From: Mytilus californianus
Taxonomy: Eukaryota > Mollusca > Bivalvia > Mytilida > Mytilidae
Direction: 5' to 3'
Length of the DNA: 64,000 nt
Assembly (NCBI RefSeq): GCF_021869535.1
Contig: NW_026262668.1
Location: 72,189,558-72,253,557 of the forward strand
This document shows, in pieces, positions 59,061 through 64,000 of the stretch. The notes beneath the pieces are model-generated. The model ran no database searches and was not told the DNA's origin. It saw nothing but the letters and a program-made list of their open reading frames with translations. A program made the position numbers and the translations under genes. The number at the start of each line of letters is the position of its first letter. Within the stretch, counting starts at the first letter, position 1.

Positions 59061-60330
59061 GTTCTTTTTTTGTACCCAGCGTTGACCTGTAGGCATAGTC
59101 TGGTCTGTGATTAAAGATTTTAAAATAACCATGTCAAACCTTCTGGAAATTTTACTAAGCCATGGCAGAAGCTTCTTAAAAGTGAAAGTCTCCTGAGCAA
59201 ATATATTTTTAAATGTGTTCATTATCATGATTATGTTTATGATTATGAGTACTTTTCTGCATGATAAACATGTTATGCTCATTGTTAAAGGCCGTTCGGT
59301 GATCTATGGTTGTTTAAAATTTCTATGTCATTTGGTCTCTGGTGGAGAGTTGTCTCATTGGCAATTATACCTAATCTTCGTATTTTAATATATAGACTTA
59401 AATGTTTTTGGAGTTCAACATTATTCTGTTTCACTGACAACATCAGTCCCAGACAAAACACTGGGTTATGCGTCATTTTTTCATATTTCTGAGAAATCTA
59501 ATATCTAAAAATAGGAGGAGGGGATACATATTATTGCCCTCACCCATTGAAGCGATGTTATGCTTCAATGCTCAAAATGTTCACAAGAAAGCAAAATTAA
59601 ATACCACATTTTTGAAAAATTGATTTTTTTTTTCCAAAAAAAGGGGGGGCACCATACCCAGAGTGATTAATTTTCATTCTGTACCAATATATCTTCATAA
59701 ATCATATATTCTCATTTATAATTAACAAATGTGTGTCCGAATTACACATATAAATGGATGAGTTTGGCCCATTAAGTTCGAGATCTTTGATTGTGTATCT
59801 GTATGGAAATCTGGATTTTTGTGAAAATTGACAATTTTTGAATGAAAATATTTTTTTAAAGAAAAAAAAACCGCACGACTTTCTTTTTATTTCATGAATA
59901 TATAATATGTTGTCCTTCAAAATTTGTCAGTGACATGTTATGGTATTGTTGGTCTTGGGAGATAAACAGAAATAAAATTAAGCGATTTTTGAAATTTTTT
60001 ATTATCGAATTTTAACATATTTTGAAATGGTTGCTATGGAAACAAACTATTAAGTAAATTCAAAATTTTAACGTTTTTGTATATTTTGGGGTTTTGTTTG
60101 TCAAGAATGTAAAAATGCTTATTGTTTGTATTGATTAACTTTATTGCAACGGTACTTTAAAATCCCTTAATTTTCAATTTTCAAAAGCTACTTTTTTCAC
60201 CTTTTCAGGCAAAATGATGTTTTGACTGTTACCATGGCAACGCACATTATACAGGGAAAATAAAGACAGAACTTTACTCATCTACCTGTGTTCTCATGAT
60301 AAAGGGCAAAAAAAAAACTTTTGTGACATG

Positions 60331-60780
60331 TCATGAATCACTCTCTGCATGGTTTTTTTTACAAAGACAGGTACTTAAACTTCTGCTGGTTTTTTTGTGT
60401 GTATACGAAATAATAGGTGGTTCTTTGTTATCAAAATAGGGAGGTATAAAGTTTTGAATGGTAGAGTCATTAAATATACTCGATAAGTTGATGAAATCAA
60501 TACCTCTTTTAATATATTTAATTTTCAGAAAGTGCCGTTTATGATCTTCAGGTTTATTGATACGCGGGAACAGCCTATGGTGGCAAAAAGCTGTAATTAT
60601 ACGCAAATATTCACATAGTGGGCTGAAGAACGAGATTGTGTCACACTCCTTGAAAATATCATGTAATTTATTAATTGGTATTTGACCCAGTTTACATAAT
60701 AATTGATGCCTACCATTGTTTTTAAATATAGATTGGAGATCATCAAGTGTATTATTTATATAGACAATAACTGTTTGGTG
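60331..60780 (-). pseudogene. Penelope-like element, N-terminal part, separated by an insertion
   Basis: Minus strand reads DDLQSIFKNNGRHQLLCKLG, FSPLCEYLRIITAFCHHRLF, NKPEDHKRHFLKIKYIKRGI, DFINLSSIFNDSTIQNFIPP and YFDNKEPPIISYTHKKTSRS, the segment that normally precedes [10 protein letters not shown] in these proteins. The frame runs into the insertion at 60,378. Confidence 0.75.
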
Positions 60781-60903
60781 TCTTTAAATATCAGTTGTAT
60801 TTGTACGAGGCTAAGAAACAGGTGTAATGCGAGCTTCAGCGAGCTATTACTCCTGTTTTGAGCCGAGTACAAATACAGCTGATATTTAAAGACACTGAAC
60901 AGT
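60767..60903. repeat. Palindromic element 1
   Basis: GGTGTCTTTAAATATCAGTT and its complement enclose a core GAAACAGGTGTAATGCGAGC / GAGCTATTACTCCTGTTTTG. Arms of about 60 bp with a very short loop. Confidence 0.8.
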
Positions 60904-61296
60904 TAATGTCTTTATCCTGCAATTAAATTTGCACATTTTTTTCCGATCCCAATCGTTGAATTTGTTTTTGAAAGAAATCGACATGCTTTAAACGCGGACC
61001 GCAATGAGGACCCCAAATTGAACTGTGACGTAAACAGTAATTTGACATAACCGTTCGGTCGCAACAAAAGCAGGAGACTATATACGTCAAGTATACGTAT
61101 ATCGCTTCGTGTTATCTGTACACCTGTATTAGTATAGTAGATGGGTCGATTGCAGGATAAACGATGTTTAATTCGTTGATTACGATTGATACGTTTGCCT
61201 TGAGACCTATTTTGTCGTTATCTTTCATCGACAATATTCATGATATCAATAAAAGAAGTTTTTGATATGTTCCCTTGTCCAAGTACATGTATATAT

Positions 61297-61442
61297 ACAA
61301 TATATGTACATTGTCGGAAAATATAAAATTTATTTGTATGAGCTTTAGAAACAGGAAGAAAAGCGAGGCTCGCCGAGCTTTTCTCCTGTTTCGCAGCGAG
61401 TACAAATAAATTTTATATTTTCCAACAATGTACATATATTGT
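61297..61442. repeat. Palindromic element 2
   Basis: ACAATATATGTACATTG at one end and CAATGTACATATATTGT at the other, with core GAAACAGGAAGAAAAGCGAG / CGAGCTTTTCTCCTGTTTC. The core matches palindrome 1 while the outer arms differ. Confidence 0.8.
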
Positions 61443-62550
61443 TTTAAATCCTGAAATTTACACCCAACACTTCAAACTTTAGTTGTTAAAATCTAAATCA
61501 TTGTCTCTATTTTTTCAAAGAAATCGACATAGTTTAAACGCGGACCGCGAAGAGGACCCCAAAATGAACTGGTACGCAAAAAGAAATATCCACATTACCG
61601 CTTGCTAAACATGGAAGAGGGGTAACAGGAGACTTTATTTGTACAAGTACAAATAAAGCTTTTGTACAAGTACAAATAAAGCGAAAATTTATTTGTGTAC
61701 CTGTTATTAGTACAATAGTTAGCTGATTGCAGGATAAATTGTCATTTAGATCCAGAGGATATGCTGTCTGCAGTCGTTTAATACAAGACAGTTCGATAAT
61801 TTTACGGGAATCTTCAAATTGTTTAGGTGCGATTGCCCTTGTTGTTTTTGGATCGTTTCAAGTGGTTGATATCTATAAATAGATGTCAAACCGAGGATCC
61901 TACTTTAGATCTTGACATATCCCCAACTCCGCTTCTCTCAAACCAATCATGGAAAGGATTTTCCAGATTTAAGTACGCTATTTTATAGGAATCCCTTGTA
62001 TTGGGATGTTCCAGCAATCTTTAATTCTCCACCTAAACACTCCTCTGAAATATGTTGTATTCCTTATTCTATTTCTTCTTGGAGACATATTAGAAAACAT
62101 AAAGCGATGATTTAATTTTCAAGGCAAACAGTTATTTTTCTATGAAGCTCACTTGTGGATCCGATCCGTATAGATTCCTCGGGGTATAAATCTCCTTGTC
62201 TTATCTAACTTTCCAATTTTTTTTTCGAGCAAAACTATTACGAAAGAATTCGTCTATCTACCAAGTTTGCCAGCACATGCAGTGTCTCATTGGTATGCAT
62301 ACGACATCTCCTTATCTTATATTATTCTTTGTCATTCCGTCCTTTTTTTTGTCACGGCATTGTTTTTTTTTTTCAAGTTTTTAATGCGTTTGGCATCCTC
62401 TTCCTTCCACTCCTTTTCTAAATGAGCAGTACACGAATTATCATAAAAGAAAGTGATTCATTAATGTTTTCCATGGAACAAAATCATTGAGACTTATTAT
62501 TGGGCGCTGATTAAAAATACAAATACTCCGAATTGTTCTTTGAATATATA
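61443..62550. other. Post-palindrome repeats and spacer
   Basis: GACATAGTTTAAACGCGGAC and GCAGGATAAA repeat the segments behind palindrome 1 (60,985 and 61,155), so the ~450-bp unit 60,770-61,230 is duplicated at 61,300-61,740. Beyond that I see no supported feature. Confidence 0.4.
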
Positions 62551-62552
62551 TT

Positions 62553-62648
62553 CTAAGCTTGAAGGATTTCCATCAAAGGTTCCATTCCACCCATCCAATC
62601 AAGTGCAATGTCGGCACACCATCCACTGTCCTTACTCATTAGGAATAG
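62553..62648 (-). CDS. Possible last exon of the same unrecognised gene
   Basis: After ATATTTTACAG an open frame reads LFLMSKDSGWCADIALDWMG then GMEPLMEILQA and stop. It looks coding, but it needs phase 0, whereas the exon at 63,513 ends in phase 1. In phase 1 the protein would end after five residues. Either an unseen exon lies between or this is 3' UTR. Confidence 0.35.
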   Translation of the reverse strand, partial: LFLMSKDSGWCADIALDWMGGMEPLMEILQA

Positions 62649-62649
62649 C

Positions 62650-63510
62650 TGTAAAATATTTAACATCAAGTAAATGAATAATCATATAAAAAGACCACAA
62701 AAATACAACTTGTTAAACTTTGGGTTTTATAAACAAAAATTAAAATAGGAAGAAGCAAGAAATATTTTCAATGGAATCTGCTTTGAATTGACAAGCAATC
62801 AAAATACAGAACAAATTACACATAGGAAACCATACATCTTTCAGTTATATCTTTATTAATTCTTATGAATTTTTACATGTAAAAGAATCCTCGCAACAAC
62901 TTTTTGAGGGATTCGTAGATGCCCTGTTGCAAGGGAAAATTTCTGCCCCTGTCCACCATACCATTGTTTTCCAGCGGCAGTCCAAATTTCCCGCACTTTA
63001 TCCCTGTCGTACGTCCTATCTTTTGTACTAATTGTTAATAGTTTCTCGCACTAAATATGCACGAACCAATTCCAACTGTACGGTAAGCAAACAGCACTCA
63101 ATCATCCATTTCTTATTTCTAAAATATTAGTTTAATGATGGAGAAGTGTTTTGAAAAGTTAAGAGATTATTTGATCTTTTTAAAGGCTTTACTCTCATCA
63201 AGGCAAAAAATAAAAATTTACAAATATTAAATGCATGGTTAGTTATATGATATAAGTGTATTTATGTACAGAGAGCTTGACATATTGTACAGTTATTAGT
63301 CTTTTGTTGAAGACCTATGCCTATTCTTTTGTCTTCTGCATGGCATTGGTGTTGTGCATTGTTGTTGTCGTGCTGTCTATATGATGTGTACTGAATATTT
63401 CTTGTTATTCATATCTAGAAGTCGACATCTGACTTATTTTAAAGAATTGGCTATAAAATGATTTTTTTGCTCGTATACACCACTGAATGAATCTTCAATT
63501 GATGATTCTT
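62650..63510. other. Putative intron between the two exons
   Basis: A minus-strand open stretch near 62,880-63,045 (KCGKFGLPLENNGMVDRGRN) is coding-like and might be part of a mobile element or a missing exon. Otherwise nothing recognised. Confidence 0.25.
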
Positions 63511-63512
63511 AC

Positions 63513-63816
63513 CAAACTGTAATCCCAAAGCAGCTTTAATGCTTTGTATTTTGGATGTCATGAACCCTCCACAGCCGCCCATATGCATCTCCCAGTCCAT
63601 GTAAAAACTGTCGTCCATATACTTGGGATAGTCCATTACTTCTGAAGAGGAGATCAATCCATTCATGAAACCACTCGTACTTCCTCGGCGACCTAATGTG
63701 CCATGTTTGGGGTCGAAGAAAAATGTTATATAACTGTTAGGGTTGGCATCATAGTTTCGGAATGTAAAGTCTTTTCCAGCAGCTCTATATCCCTGTATGG
63801 ATGTTACGATTTTGAA
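63513..63816 (-). CDS. Internal exon of an unrecognised gene
   Basis: A strong acceptor (CTCGGTTTTCTTCCTAAACA then TTTAG) precedes a 101-codon open stretch: FKIVTSIQGYRAAGKDFTFR, NYDANPNSYITFFFDPKHGT, LGRRGSTSGFMNGLISSSEV, MDYPKYMDDSFYMDWEMHMG, GCGGFMTSKIQSIKAALGLQ. The donor G|GTAAGA follows (phase 1). Composition and splice sites argue for a real exon; I do not know the family. The upstream part of the gene should lie beyond 64,000. Confidence 0.55.
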
Positions 63817-64000
63817 CTAAATGTTTAGGAAGAAAACCGAGAAATAAATATGGATGAAGTTGGGAATTTGAAGACTGTGGTCCATGATACATTTGATGAG
63901 TATTTGATTGGAAAGATAGAGTAGACTGATCCTGGAAGGCTAGCAAATTTTCAACTTTTGTGGAATAAAGTTTTCCAATATCAAAAGCAACCCCTGAGGA

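Larger units (their letters stand above)
53956..60374. mobile_element. 6.4-kb element with ~1.3-kb terminal inverted repeats and TTAA flanks
   Basis: Ends GTACCTGTCTTTGTAA (53,956) and its exact reverse complement (to 60,374), each next to TTAA (53,952-53,955 and 60,375-60,378). The arms, about 53,956-55,255 and 59,070-60,374, stay similar along their length and share an internal GATGTGGTATG fragment and the CATGGAAACC / GGTTGCTATGG blocks. The middle holds only other repeats. No transposase ORF seen. It splits a Penelope-like element in two. Confidence 0.75.

Noticed and set aside
53956-60374. Two independent insertions explaining the inverted arms
   Set aside because: The arms share the same nested fragments, and the outer ends carry matching TTAA and 16-bp inverted repeats, which two unrelated insertions would not produce.
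61912-62115. 67-codon plus-strand ORF
   Set aside because: No motif, no splice signals and weak composition; chance frame more likely.

Overview
Eukaryotic, AT-rich nuclear DNA from a bivalve mollusc, most likely a mussel of the Mytilus group. The grounds are multi-exon genes with GT-AG introns and a very dense load of repeats of types I associate with mussel genomes: ~160-bp tandem-core elements, a 'GATGTGGTATGATTGCCAATGAG' type repeat, Penelope-like reverse transcriptases and a tRNA-derived SINE. No bacterial, CRISPR or operon features are present. The organism call is inference; the repeat and exon structures are read from the sequence.

Layout. 1-2,150: repeats, then the 3' flank of a gene. 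2,153-20,798 (minus): a complete aromatic-L-amino-acid decarboxylase gene (DDC/AADC type), 12 coding exons joining to 486 codons, with introns full of repeats. 20,800-29,900: upstream flank, with repeats to 26.8 kb and fairly plain sequence to 29.1 kb. 29.9-32.6 kb: a broken LINE split by a 720-bp MITE. 32.6-35.0 kb: one repeat element interrupted by another. 35.3-38.3 kb: two fragments of an OTU/vertnin-like gene around a decayed Penelope-like RT. 39.6-40.1 kb (plus): a short coiled-coil gene with a long AT-rich 3' flank that holds a 699-bp TTAA MITE. 43.85-44.4 kb: a 30-bp minisatellite. 45.35-45.63 kb: a SINE with 13-bp target duplications. 47.7-48.3 kb: a large palindrome. 52.0-60.8 kb (minus): one Penelope-like element cut in two by a 6.4-kb insertion with ~1.3-kb terminal inverted repeats and TTAA flanks. 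60.8-61.75 kb: two palindromes with a shared core. 62.5-63.8 kb (minus): one or two exons of an unrecognised gene.

Main biology. The decarboxylase keeps the PLP lysine (K303), the PLP-stacking histidine (H192), the aspartate that pairs with the pyridine nitrogen (D271) and the catalytic-loop tyrosine (Y332), all at human DDC numbering, so it should make dopamine and/or serotonin-type amines.

Main novelty. More than fifteen repeat copies belonging to at least six sequence families share one design: a 5' block, tandem cores with a ~147-162 bp period carrying AGTTTCAT and CATAACTC/AGTTATTG motifs, a GACGGACAGACGGA-like tract, a 3' hairpin, then TATAAAA or CTAAAA. The 5' block carries a short sequence complementary to the 3' hairpin, and in several families both ends differ together, as if they co-vary. 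Three copies sit in other repeats whose uninterrupted form is also in the window; all three entered an oligo-A run without a clear target duplication. This fits a non-autonomous Helentron/Helitron-like superfamily.
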